DNA of 64,000 bases from Setaria digitata (taxonomy: Eukaryota > Nematoda > Chromadorea > Rhabditida > Setariidae). Below the pieces are notes generated by a model that did not search any database, was not told the DNA's origin, and saw only the letters and a program-made list of their open reading frames with translations. Positions 1 through 11,661 of the stretch are shown here, one piece after another. Position numbers and translations under genes: made by a program. The number at the start of each line of letters is the position of its first letter. The stretch's first letter is position 1. The stretch covers positions 1 through 64,000 of the forward strand of contig RCAB01000266.1 in NCBI GenBank assembly GCA_003640385.1, read 5' to 3'.

Positions 1-50
1 TTTTTTTAGGTTCCACAAAAAATTTTTATCATAAAAATAAGTTAGTAGTT

Positions 51-1582
51 GCGAATGAAACTTTTATTATTATTGTAATTGAAAGTATGTTATGATCACT
101 GCTATTAATATTGTTCATAATTTCTGTTTTCAAGCATTGTTAAGAAGTTAATTATGAAATGTGATAAAATTGGATTGATTTGATGGTTGTAATTGATCGC
201 TGTATTTCCTTCTGCATATGTTACATTTTAATTGCTGAAGTTGAGAAAATAAGCTAGTGCAAAACCTAAAATAATGAAAATTTCAGAATTCGTAATCGAA
301 TAAAGTATAAATTTTTGCTATTAATTTCGTGCACTTTCTTTCTTTTCTTTTTTTTATTAGGAATAGGAAAAAATAAACTTTCTAAACAGTATTCTTTGAA
401 GAAAAAAGAGTAAAAAAAAAAAAAAAGATTAAAAACGAAGTTAAAAGTAGGAGGCGAAAAGTTTTATTCTCTCCAAATACTCATTATTAACTGAAGGTTG
501 AAAAAAAAAAAAAAAAAAAATCATCGTTGAATTAATATCACTTCTGCCCTCTTATCAATCATATGTTAACATATCAGCTATTTATTATTATTATTAAATT
601 TTTTCTTTTTTTTAATATTATTATTATTAAAATTGATTGGTTAATACTGTTATGCAATGGACTTTTACTTTTCGTAATAAAATAATCATTGACTGGCTAT
701 GACAAATTTTTGCATTCTATGTTATGCTGCTAGAGTACTGTTTCACGCTTATATCAGTTCCAGTCTGAATAAAAAACTTCTTTTTATCTGATCTTTTTTT
801 TTTTTGTTTTTTTTCACTAGTACATTTTAATTGTTTCTTTCTTCTGCGCTTCACTAATTCCATGTTATTATTTGTTCATTAGCAGCAAAAAAGGAAAGGG
901 GAAAAAAGTGCTAGATTAATATTACGTTTTATAGCATTAATTCAAGCATTTAAAATAAATTTTTATTTTGAAACAAAAATTATACAAACTATTTCTAATT
1001 TCTTTCTCTGCAAATCTACTCAAAAAATACGAAAATTTATTGTTCAATTTTAAATTTCTACCAAAAAAATGGCACATTTCATTTGCTTTAATCAATGATT
1101 GCATTCTGCTACGGTATTCCTTTTTCGTAATATCAGGCTATTTTTTTTATTGAGTAATTAATCCTATTATGCCTTAATGTTATCTTATGTGCACAAATGA
1201 TGTAAAAAATTAGCTAGAAGCGATTAATAAAAAAAAAAAAAAAAAAAAAACGGACTAATTAAACTTTATTATTACTTCTTTTCATAAGCACGAAGAAGGG
1301 TTAAATTAGTATTGCATTAAATAGCACACAAGTCTACCTTTAGCAGAATGAATAGTGTTATTATTCCTATTGTAACTGTAGGTATGTTACGATCACTGCT
1401 AAGATTAAAATTATTCTCTTTTATATTTTAAATTATTTTTAACGCCAGAAGTATTAAATTTAATAAAGCAGTTGAAAAATTTTTTTACTGGTTCAATAGT
1501 TTTTATATAAAAAAAAAAAGGTGGAAAAAATTGAATTTATCATTACATACCTTTCTGCATATTTAACATTTCATTGCTCAAG
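51..1582. repeat. Diverged tandem duplication, about 1.3 kb apart
   Basis: Two blocks recur in the same order. Block 1 (51-103 and 1343-1400) ends in both copies with a match around 'gatcactgct'. Block 2 (208-240 and 1550-1582) shares 'ttctgcatat' followed by 'acatttyattgct'. The offsets are about 1294 and 1342 bases, so the copies have drifted by indels. This looks like an old duplication of non-coding sequence. Confidence 0.5.
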
Positions 1583-1742
1583 GAACTCTCTTACAGAGTT
1601 TATTGAAAATGTTAGCATTTAAGCACTTTTCTTTCTATATAAATTAGCTCATTTTTTTCATTAAACAATGCAAAAACTAAAAACTTTTCTTATTGGTGCA
1701 TTTGTAAAATAAAACGAACATCATTTAGCAAACTGAAATATA

Positions 1743-1826
1743 ATGAGTTTTGAAGAAACTTTCGATACTATCGTAGTAGGTGAAGTTGTGATGAACGACT
1801 TTGCAGCAAGGGAACTCGGACCGTAA
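1743..1826 (+). other. Candidate orphan first exon, 27 codons
   Basis: An acceptor-like 'catttag' lies about 14 bases upstream of an ATG. The short frame has balanced amino-acid use (begins MSFEETFDTIVVGEV, contains VVMNDFAAREL) and ends at TAA 1824-1826. A GTAAAT donor overlaps the stop, so the exon could instead end at 1822. I found no downstream exon in phase. It could be a gene relic or chance; it is recorded because it reads more like protein than the surrounding sequence. Confidence 0.2.
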
Positions 1827-2966
1827 ATGTCGAATTTTTCTTTTTTTTTTTTTTTTTTTATTGGCAGTTAATAAAATTCTAAAATGGACTCCCGCTCTAG
1901 ATTATCTATGATTGGTCATATTTTCTGAATTATTATTATTAATGAAAATTTGAGATGTTCAAAGATTTTATCGCAACATTTGCAAGTTCGTTTCACGCTT
2001 GTCACTATGTGCATTCCGGTAAATTAATTTAGAAGTCTTAAAAAATAATGAATAGTGAGCTGTCACAGTAAGTAATTTTATAAGAAATCTATAAAAGAAG
2101 GCAAAATGCAGGGAAAAATCGCTGATGAACGTCCGAGTTTTACTGAATTTCAATAACATAACATCTCTCCAATTTTTCATCAAAATTTTAATTCTCTTAT
2201 ATATTCATAACATTTAAAACCAGGTATCTTTTCCGGAAATACTTATTTCGAACTGCAAATTTTTAGTTCAGTTTGTGCAAAATTTGCTTTCTTTCAAATT
2301 TTCCGACATAACAAACTTGGCAATTATTTAAACTGATGAAAGATTCAGAATTAAGTATGTTCAAAAGTGTAATTCCAAAATGTGGCAGTGAAAACTTATA
2401 GAGAAATGTAGAGAGCAATCCGATAAACCTAATATCATTTTTGCCAAATTCCCGAAAAAGCTGAATCCTTACGAAATTTAACTATGGTTAGAGAAAGACG
2501 GAAAATTTTTCTAATACAAATTCTCCATTAGTGAGACTGTTACCTAATAAAAACAGTGCTAACAGAAGTTGCATAAACTGTCAATTATACTTGAAGATCA
2601 GCAAAAATAATATGTTTGTGCAAATATAACCAATAAATTGAACACTGAGGAGATTGATATCTCAATATCCTGATTTACAATTTCAATCACTGGTGTTTTG
2701 TGAGAGAAGATGTTACATGACAGTCACTTATCAATAAACTTTAAATTATAACTGAAACATTTTTTAATGTATAGAGTGAAAATTTCGAGATGAAACTAAA
2801 GAAAGGAAAGAGGAAAGTATCACATAGACTACATGTCTTTTGCCGCGTATTAGAAAGCACTTTTCACCGCACTGTACATAATCCTGAAAATGAATGGAGT
2901 GGTTTCTTACTTATGTCTGTAATTATACTACTAGTAAATTATTTTATTTCCGATTGGAAGTAATGT

Positions 2967-4980
2967 TTACCTTTTCTTGCTGACAGATGGCAAGGAGGAC
3001 TGCGTTTCGTTCCTATCCACTGTGCCAAGTAGCTTTTTCATCTGAAAAGCACGAAACTAACAATAAAATATAATAGAAATAAAATAAAAATCTGATATTA
3101 CTATAGAGGGCATAAAAATAGACGCATGCTTTTTAAAATATATAAAGAGTGATAAAACAAATCACGAGAAGAATCAAAACTGTTTAGAGCTAAAATAAGA
3201 AACCTGTTTATCCTGATCCGTAACACGTGCACCGGTACGCTCAACTTTAACTTGAATTCTATCTAACATTTCATTTTGGGAATCAACTTCCTCTCCAATA
3301 GCTTCACCAAGCATACGTAATCGTGCCAATTGTGAACTCATCGAATCTAAATTCATTTCACATTTCAAGAAGTTACCAAAATTAAATTGCGTTGTATGAA
3401 ATGGAAAACAAATTTATTTCACTACCAAGATTGGAATCGATTTCATTATCCATCGCCTCCCAACGTGTCCCTTTGATTGCAGCTCGTGAACTTTCACTTA
3501 AAGTTGGACCGGATGCGGTGACTCCGCTTCCGCCATAACTTGAACCTGCTTTTGTAGCAGTACCTAATTTGCCAACAGTACTTTCAAGAGCTGAATCTGT
3601 TTTCGGCGCGTTCACCTATAATTATTCTTATATGCAGATTGCCAGTAATACCATAATTTATATAGGTAAGTTATCTAATGCGTTATACGATTCATTAGAA
3701 ATTTTAGTTAATCGCTGCAACTGATCAGGATAAAAATCCGAATTCAAATCAATTCATCAGTGTCCACTGGGAAAAGACAGAATATTAAAGCTTACTAACA
3801 AAACCGTCGCAGTGTATAGTTTTTAAATTCATATTACTAATAACCAGCAAAAAATCACTGTAAGAAAAAAAACAATCATAAAGTGAAAACTTCTGGAAGT
3901 TCTACTTTATAAATATTGAGGTGTTAAAATCATACACTTGATTCCTCTTTTGGAGCACGGGAAAATTTATTCTTGAAGAAACCACCGAACACAGACTTTA
4001 AACTATTCAAATTACGCTGAGTCATCCTCGTTGTTTTATCAATATCATCAAGATTCTTTTCCGTATGTTCTAGCTTCTCTCTTTGTGTTAACAAATCCTA
4101 AATAAATGATTAGAGTTAAATGCGATAAAAAAATCTCTCCGTATTTCTCACTAAAATAATCATTAATCCAACCAATACCTGTGCGGTTGCGATACCAATT
4201 TGTTCACTTTGTTCTAAATTTTTTCTTGAACGCTGAGTACTGTCTAACGAATCTTGCATATAACGTTCCAGTTCTCGCTCATAGAAATTAATATCATCTT
4301 CGATGCTACCACTAGCACTGTTAGAATTCACCGTTGTATAACTTTTTACCGGTCCTGAAATCAAATAAACTTTGATGGACTATACTTCTATGTTTACTTT
4401 TCAAAAGATTTGTAAATATCCAAAATCTGAAATAATATTCCCTCATTAAACAAAAGTGATATATATAAAACCTGAAAAGCGTTTAACAACGAAACCATCG
4501 TAATTTCACAGCCTTAAGCTCCTCTGTCTAACAGTTTCAGAGATAAAAATAAGAGCTACAAGGAACAATCTTACAAATCATAATTAATAATAAACTTGCA
4601 ACACACACTTTCGGAACAATTTCCAATATAATTATGCGATATTTGAAAAATAATTTGAAAATACTGTCTAGACATGGATATTTTCAAATAAATATAATAA
4701 ATTTTGTTTCTCTATAACGTAGACAGAGGAGTAATGAAAAATATTTCCTGGTATAGCGCATTAATAAGCACCATTACTAAAAAATTAATAAATTTCATTT
4801 CACCATAAAATGAAATAAAAAAAGTTCGGAGTTTCAAAATTTCCATCTGCTCATATTGTTAAAAGCAATTTTATACAAAATAAAGGAAATATGACAATGG
4901 TAAAAATAGTCAACTGCAGTAGAATAACCTTTGTAAATACTCGGATCTACATAATTATCATCAAATGGATTTGTTGACAT
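2967..4980 (-). CDS. snap-29: SNAP-29-type Qbc-SNARE
   Basis: Six exons: 4929-4980, 4179-4354, 3936-4097, 3426-3615, 3204-3346, 2967-3041. They join in phase to 265 codons plus stop, close to the usual SNAP-29 length. The protein begins MSTNPFDDNY; an N-terminal NPF is typical of SNAP-29 and in that family binds EH-domain proteins. Two SNARE helices follow, one in exons 2-3 (from about residue 30) and one in exons 5-6, ending in the MKKLLG pattern. The linker has no cysteine cluster, so it lacks the palmitoylation site of SNAP-25, as SNAP-29 does. Known family role: a soluble Qbc-SNARE in endosome, autophagosome-lysosome and secretory fusion. An acceptor (GTTTTTAG) ends one base before the ATG, a good spliced-leader site. 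Minus-strand AATAAA lies near 2943-2948. Confidence 0.93.
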
Positions 4981-6107
4981 CCTAAAAACACTTTTGATCA
5001 CTTCGAACAACAAAATAATTCACTCTGAAAAAATTGATTTCTTTTTTACACTCATCCTGGAAATGACGACAAATCAAATCTTTCCACAGCAAACGAAATG
5101 AGCCGAATATTCATTTAACGAATGAACATAAAATACAGTCCCTGTCTAACAAATTGAAGAAAAACTAAGTTTTTGTTCAGCAAATGAAGACAGAATCTTT
5201 CTTTAAGGAATGATGAAAAATAAAAACTTCAGAAGAATGTATCGCATTCCAACAGCTCATTTAAATTATACATCTCTCAGGTCGAACAGGTAGTAAATTA
5301 CCACACTGACTATTTTCTCATTCTACAGGGAGAGAGAGAGAAAGAGAGGGGAGAGAAAGAGAGAGGGAGAGAGAAAAGTATCATTGAACTACACAACTAT
5401 ATGTCCGCTTATTTGTTGAAATGTTAAAGTGCTCGCAGTGGCATCATATAAATAACTTTCATCATTTCCACTGAAATAATGCCGAGAAATTTTAGTTAGT
5501 TATATTCTAGTTAGTTTATATAATCACGTTTACACAATGAATTCTAGATCTAGTTGTTATGATGAATGCTACTATTACTTCTCTCATTTCTCTCAAAAAA
5601 CCAAAATCCATAAATTTAATGAAATGCACCCCCCCCCCCCTCCCTTCTATTCCATCAACTATTCCAACTATTACGTATTTCTGAATCAATATTAATAAAT
5701 TTTGATATTAATCAGTGTATTAAGAATTCATTTAAAGATAACTTGTCAATATTCTTGGTACTTCAATTACTCCCTACATGCTCAATTAAGTCAGAAATAT
5801 GCAGATTCCTACAACCGATTATCCTTCATTGCTGGCAACTTTACTCTATCACCCTTATCCACTACTGCTTCACTATCTCCTTATACATTCATTACAGTTC
5901 AAGATCCATCACAAATCTGCCAAGTTCAAAATACCGAAGATCAGCTTGAAAACTTTTCTGACCAAAACTAATGTTGACCCTTTCTTTAATTTTATTTAGG
6001 AAAGTATACATAAAAGCGGAATTACAAATTCAATTGGACAACAAAGAAAAACATGAATAATGACAAGAAACACGATTTCTTCACTGTCTCAATAAGGAAT
6101 AAAGGTT
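4981..6107. other. Intergenic, with GA and C tracts
   Basis: This lies between the 5' end of SNAP-29 and the 3' end of the minus-strand SSB gene. It holds a purine (GA) tract at about 5329-5378 and a 12-C run near 5629-5640. From about 5700 to 6000 all three plus frames are open at once, which points to base composition rather than coding. I see no supported gene. Confidence 0.5.
5329..5378. repeat. (GA)n purine microsatellite
   Basis: Imperfect GA repeat interrupted by AAA and GGG, about 50 bp, upstream of SNAP-29. Confidence 0.9.
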
Positions 6108-6113
6108 TTTATT
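6108..6113 (-). terminator. Polyadenylation signal AATAAA
   Basis: TTTATT on the plus strand reads AATAAA on the minus strand, 8 bases past the stop of the minus-strand SSB gene. If used, the 3' UTR is very short, which is common in nematodes. Confidence 0.5.
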
Positions 6114-6121
6114 AAAGACGA

Positions 6122-7608
6122 TCATTTTTTCTCTTCACTTTGTTCCAGTTCTTCTTCAGCTGATAAGTCAATGTCATCAAATTGTTCGCTTTCGTTAACA
6201 ACATTTGCAGAAGAACTGTTTTCTACTGAAATCCGAGATGCCATTATAGTTCCACTGGAACCTTGCGTTCCATCTGCTGCAGCTCTTGGAAAAGTCGCCA
6301 GACGACCGAATACGAACAAGTGTGAACCTGTAGCATGTAAATGGTAAAAATATAATTTCTAAACTTCTCAGGACGAATAAGTACAAACGATTCAGCTTCA
6401 ACTGCAAACTTACCTTCACCGACATTTTCCCTGCAGTATGCAAGAGAGGTTCGTGTTCCTAATCGCACTCGGAAATCATACTGCCCTGTAAAAAAGTCAA
6501 ACAATCATTGCATATATACAGATGATTACAATATAAAACAGGTGTTTTGATAAAAGAAGAGTTTGCAATGTCAATCAACATCATAAAGATGAATAATCAG
6601 CGATGGGGAAATTCTACAAAAGCAACTAGGGACTATAGAAATTACATGAAAAAAGTACTCAATAACAAAATGTCCAATTAATTTGAAATTCCTGAATGCC
6701 TTGAAAATTATTTACGAATATAAGAGCGATGAAATATTCTGCAATACCTCCAAAAGAATTTGAGGTGATCCGGACGATTCCAAATTTAGCGCCATTTCTG
6801 GTTGTTCCATAGAAAGGTTTGGTTGTTACTGTTCCACTAAGGCAAACTCGATTGATGCTGCAAATCATATTGATGAGCTAAGTTCTCACAAAAAAATTTA
6901 GCGCGAAGCAAACACTTTGCTAAACTATTCGACTAACTACGCTAACCAAACAACTGGATAATTAACAGGTAAATCAATTTCACGATGCCTAAAATAGTAC
7001 AGCCGTCTTGCTGGAAACAAAATCTGTGTTGCTGAGCAAATGACTTTATCCCTAGCAATCAGATCAACGGTATTACTCGAACAGCTTTGGAGAACTTACT
7101 TTCTACGATTAACTGTTGGACTGGTCTGATCCACAGCTGTATCAGATGAAAACTGTGTGCCTGAATCAATGGGTTGTTGTAAATTGGCTTGCGCTGCAAA
7201 TAATCGTTTGGAAACCTGAAAAAGTATTGTTTCATTGTCCTCAGAAGTAAATTATTCATGGAGATTATAGTTGATTTATTCACCAAACATCGATCGATAT
7301 AACACAGATCAGCTAGCAGAATACTGAAACAATATATATCGCTCAATTAATCCACAATACAGCGAATATTTCTTTCGGATAATATAACCCAAATAGTATC
7401 TTCTTCAGGTAATATAACCTTGTCTAAATAGACATTTCTTCGGGATAATAAAATCCTTCCTAAACGGATGCCTATTCCTTATGGAAATACAAACAAGAAG
7501 TTCAATCATTTCTAGAAACAATGAAGTAGCACAAACGATGAGAAAGGTGCAAACCTGTTGCGCAATGTTTCTGTGTGGAAGATGTCGTGGCACTACTTTA
7601 TGAAACAT
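6122..7608 (-). CDS. Mitochondrial-type single-stranded DNA-binding protein (copy 1)
   Basis: Five exons: 7555-7608, 7100-7215, 6748-6857, 6414-6485, 6122-6327; 185 codons plus stop, all phases closing. The N-terminus (MFHKVVPRHLPHRNIAQQ, then VSKRLFAAQ) is basic, with Arg, Lys and His and no acidic residue in the first 26, as expected for a mitochondrial presequence. An OB-fold of the bacterial SSB/SSBP1 type follows from about residue 57: NRVCLSGTVTTKP (strand 1), then NGAKFGIVRITSNS, and GSHLFVFGRLATFP, which corresponds to the family 'KGs.v.veG.l' strand. The tail is acidic (SEQFDDIDLSAEEELEQSEEK). Family role: coats single-stranded mtDNA at the replication fork. An acceptor at 7626-7627 just upstream of the ATG suggests trans-splicing. 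The copy is diverged and lacks the aromatic-rich middle of canonical SSB. It is head to head with a second SSB gene at 8711. Confidence 0.82.
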
Positions 7609-8710
7609 TTCTTCAAAAAACCTACCTGAAAAAAAAAAAAAAAAAAAAAAAAGAAAATTCTTTAACCAATTATGGAATTATGGTGAACAAGAGAATCTTC
7701 TATAATAAAGTGAAAAAAAAAAAAAAAAAAAAAAAACGTTGCAGAAAAATCTCACAATTCTACGAGCACTATATTACTCTAATAATTTACAACCTATCCT
7801 ACTCATCGTTCACCAAAACAACCTTAATTAAAAAATCGAACTAATTAGCATTTTAGGAGAGTACGACATTTTGGCGGTCTGTATCAACTCTCTCGTTGGA
7901 CTCGCTGTATCACAATGCCACCAAATTGTTGTAAGTGTACTGATTGAGGAATGAAAATTAATTTCATTTTTTAGGGAATTCATTTTTTTTTTTTTTGCTT
8001 GCTATTTGTCAAAATTGCTTCCTACCTGTTCTGCGAATTATCATCCATCGAATACAACAGCCTTTTGCAATTGTATTCGGAATCTTTGTTACATGCAAAA
8101 TGTTTTGCCCTTCATCTCATCTTATCATTACTATATATCATTCTTAAATTACTATCTTGTCGTTTTAGCTCTCACCACATGCCCTGTTATCGATTCAGCT
8201 ATTACTTGTATAATATTGTAGCGAAAACGATTTCCTGTTACATTATCATCGATCTCATTTCTATGACATCAACATTCCTCAATGATATCTTGATGTATTA
8301 TCACTGGTTATTATCATCTTTTATGGTGCCTGTACACATTAATAGTGTCTGTGTGGCATCGAGACTCTTAACACTCTATTGCTATATTATCGCTAATTAT
8401 CACTGTCATGATGTCGAATTAATATTATATCATCTAAATACACTGATCTTTCATTTGTGTGACACCGGAATATCCTACCACCATCTTCGTAATACTAAAT
8501 ATCACACTGTATATACATCCTGTACAGATGTTTTCCTACCATGCTGATGATTCGATGGTTTTTTTTTTTGACATAATAACGAGCTCTTTTGATGGAAGAT
8601 AAGAACCAGTGATAATGTATCACCAGCGGATTGTTAGATATTGTATTGTGCAGATCACATGAATGTCACTGGTTTTTCTGTCACTGTTAAGTAATGAACA
8701 TTCTAGAAAG
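7609..8710. promoter_or_regulatory. Divergent intergenic region between two SSB genes
   Basis: About 1.1 kb separates the two start codons, so any promoters lie here or are shared. It holds A tracts at 7628-7652 and 7710-7735 and a T-rich low-complexity part (about 7980-8550) with many 'tatcat/atcatt' words. The 182-codon open frame over that part is composition-driven and I do not call it. I recognise no defined transcription-factor site. Confidence 0.35.
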
Positions 8711-10006
8711 ATGCTCCAGTTATTGGGTCGAATGTTATCGCGAGGACCTGGTATACAGCGAACACAGTTTTTAAAGGTATGTTTTATTCTTTCCCTTTAA
8801 GTGCGGTAATTTTACGTCGAATACATTGCCACTCTCGTATTGGAGTAATTAGCTTCGATATATAATCATTGGACGTGTTTTCGTCTTCTGCCACTATTTA
8901 TTTTAATGCTTTGTGATAAAAGCACTGAAATAAGCAGTATCTGTCAAGGTTTATTTCGTCTAATTTATATTTTCAGTAAAACTCTGTTCTGCTTATTGCT
9001 TGTATTTTCTGCAAATAGATTATTTCTAGCTTACTGGCAGAAGTTTGAGTACTCAGGGTCAGAGGACAGTTGAAGAAATTGGTGATGATGGTGCAAATTT
9101 TCCTGCAGATGCTGAAGATTTTATAGGATCTGAATCAGATGCAGACTCCAGGGCCCGTTATAATTTTGAGTAGGAGTTTGATTTTTTTTTTTTTGTTTTC
9201 GAAGGAGGTGGATAACAAAAATCTTTTCTAATGAGAAATGAATAACTGTAACGATATGGCAGGTTGGGCAACTTCATTTCTCTTTATAGAGTATGACATT
9301 ACTTTGATCATGATTTTGTTTTCTAGTTATTTTTTCACTTATGGTTTTGTAGTGAAAACCACATTGAAGTGACTGGCATTGTTCGAGGTCCACCGAGAGT
9401 TTATACCATGCCAACTGGTCGACAGTATGCCATAGTAAAATTGTCGACGACAAGTGGTGTGGTATTTATTTGCTTTAAATGAATTAATTTTAAGAAATGA
9501 AATATACAAACCTAGAAGGAAATTTATTGTAAAGAAATCTCAGCATTGATTTACAGACAAAATTCTTTTTCTCAACTTATAACGTTTTTTTTTGAAGCTG
9601 ATCGTCGAGGTTCTGGACGATTTGTATCTTTTGTTGATGTGTTTGCACCTAATAATGCAGTCGATTATATTAAGGATCATATACGTGAAGGTATATTGCT
9701 TTGGTTGTTACCTCTGATTTGGGGATTTTTCATATTTCTCTTAGTCTTTTTACTTTTTCTCACAAATTTTGGCGTATTTCAGGAGTACAAGTATATGTGA
9801 GCGGGCAGCTTCGTAGTAGACTACGAACAGATGAGGATGGGCGATCATTTCAGGATGTGCGAGTTCAGGCTAGTGGACTTTTCAAGATCGTTGATCCGAA
9901 ACATGCAGCAGATGAGGATGCAGTGGATGTGAGAGGCACTGATCTAGATAGAGGAATGAAGCAAGATACACTAAAAAAAGTTGCGGAAAAGCGGTCAACT
10001 GAATGA
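8711..10006 (+). CDS. Mitochondrial single-stranded DNA-binding protein (copy 2)
   Basis: Five exons: 8711-8776, 9030-9169, 9353-9456, 9598-9690, 9783-10006; 208 codons plus stop. The start MLQLLGRMLSRGPGIQRTQ is a basic amphipathic mitochondrial leader, followed by an acidic linker. The OB-fold starts near residue 70 (HIEVTGIVRGPP, then RQYAIVKLSTTS). The best SSB match is FVSFVDVFAPNNAVDYIKDH, then REGVQVYVSGQLRSRLRTD, parallel to 'GSQVYIEGQLRTR' in E. coli SSB. A basic C-terminal tail ends AEKRSTE. The exon 3/4 junction is the weakest: it needs donor G|GTGTGG and acceptor TTTGAAG, the only pair I found that keeps the frame. An acceptor (ATTCTAG) just before the ATG fits trans-splicing. This copy looks closer to canonical SSB than its neighbour and is the better candidate for the MTSS-1 orthologue. 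Confidence 0.85.
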
Positions 10007-11661
10007 GCATTATTTTTTCAACTTTGTGTTTTGACAGTGTTGTATGTGTGAACAGTACTTAAAGGGAAGTCAGTAAAGGAAATTCTCGAAAACCTCATAT
10101 TTCGTGTTTGTTGAAAATCATATTGTTTCACATCTCCATTATTTTTTACTGATTTGTGCGAACATTACTATAAAATATGAATAGATATACTGATCTGCGG
10201 CGCTTCATCGTCTCTTATCATTCGAGTTAAGTGAGAGTTATTATTGCTGGTGTGAACTAATGTAGTTTGAACTTAAGATAGCTTCTTGAATTCTTAAAAA
10301 ACTTCCCAGTTTGAGTAATGAGCAAACTTGAGGAATTGCTTACTTAATGTTAGGCATACTTGGGCGGAAAACTTTTCCATTCATGCTATGAAAACATTAG
10401 TCAAGTCATTAATAGTATCCTTTTTGAATTAAATTAACTTAACAGAAGTAAAATTTGATCTGAAAACTCTATTCAGACGATGCAGCTGTCAATAATAATA
10501 TTAATACAAATTAGTAATATAATGCAATGTCTAGTAATGTTTCCAGTAATAAGTTATGCTACAAAGCTTACCGTGATTGTCATATGACAAAACGGAAAAC
10601 GATGATTATTTGTGATTCCGCAAACAAATCTATGCATAGTAAGGAAGAAGGAGTCAGAATGACTAAGATTAACAGATTTACGACCGGGAGTGATGTGCTT
10701 GTTTAGTAAACTTAATGTAGCAGGCTCTATATCTCCCTATATACTGTATATTTTTAATGAGTATACTGTTAACGATAATGAAGCAACAACAGGTATAGTG
10801 TTACAGAATGATTGATTATCTCTAATAGTTGACCTAGTGATACTAATTTTCATACTCACTAGCTGATCACAAATAGCGTTTTAATCATAGCAGCAGTACC
10901 TTTGCAATAATTTATTCTTAGGGCAGGTTTACTGTTGAATGATAACAAGTTTATCGTACATTTTGCACAACATCTGATTTGCAGTAAGTGTAATGTTTTC
11001 TTAACTGCTATACAGCTATAAAATATCGCGACTGATATAATGTTTTGATTGTAAAGCAGTATTTATGCAGCATTCAAATTTCTCTAAACTAATAGGTATT
11101 TTTTTTCTGAATTGATACAACAGTACACTTTATACAGTACCTGATTAATTCTTTTAATAAGACTACAGTGTTCATAGTGACATCAACGATGCATTTTGCG
11201 ATTTAACTTATTTTTACTTAACAATGTTGTATCTTTCGGAATTTCTTTTTTTTTTTTTTTGGTTGACATCTGAAATTATGACAAATAAGTTTTTTCTTTA
11301 AAAAAAAAAAAAAAAATTCCATTTACATTTACTAATTATGTAGTGAAAGCTAATAATACACGATGAGATCACATTTGTGTGAACAACAATCGAATCATAA
11401 AAAATAAAAACTTGATTTAAATCATTAAAGTCGTATATCACCATTGTTTTTGTTTTAATTTAAAATCGAAATGTAAAATATATTATTAAATATCATATTT
11501 AATCGAGCAAAAACAATTTGCACAATTTATTGACAGCTTAATTAACGGAACAAAAATTTCATGAATAATTTATTATCTTCTTCCCTTTCCTTTCATCTAT
11601 TATTTTATCAAACACATCAGATCAGACAATGTACTGGAATTGAATAGGCTCACATCAATTT
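10007..11661. other. Intergenic, no gene seen
   Basis: This lies between two converging genes, SSB copy 2 and the GPCR. AT-rich, with T tracts near 11247-11260 and A tracts near 11301-11315. No ORF or exon pattern could be supported on either strand. Confidence 0.5.

Larger units (their letters stand above)
1..2966. other. Region without a firm gene
   Basis: AT-rich sequence with many A and T runs. I find no chain of exons here. A short exon-like ORF lies at 1743-1826 and a diverged duplication at 51-240 / 1343-1582; both are listed separately. Other open frames are short and have no recognisable protein pattern. The left end of this region borders the 3' end of the SNAP-29 gene, whose minus-strand AATAAA lies near 2943-2948. 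Confidence 0.5.

Noticed and set aside
5702..5999. Three overlapping plus-strand open frames
   Set aside because: All three frames are open over the same bases, which indicates composition rather than selection; no splice-linked partner exons were found.
7999..8547. 182-codon plus-strand open frame between the SSB genes
   Set aside because: It is T- and 'tatcat'-rich and hydrophobic throughout, has no motif, and overlaps another open frame. It looks driven by base composition.
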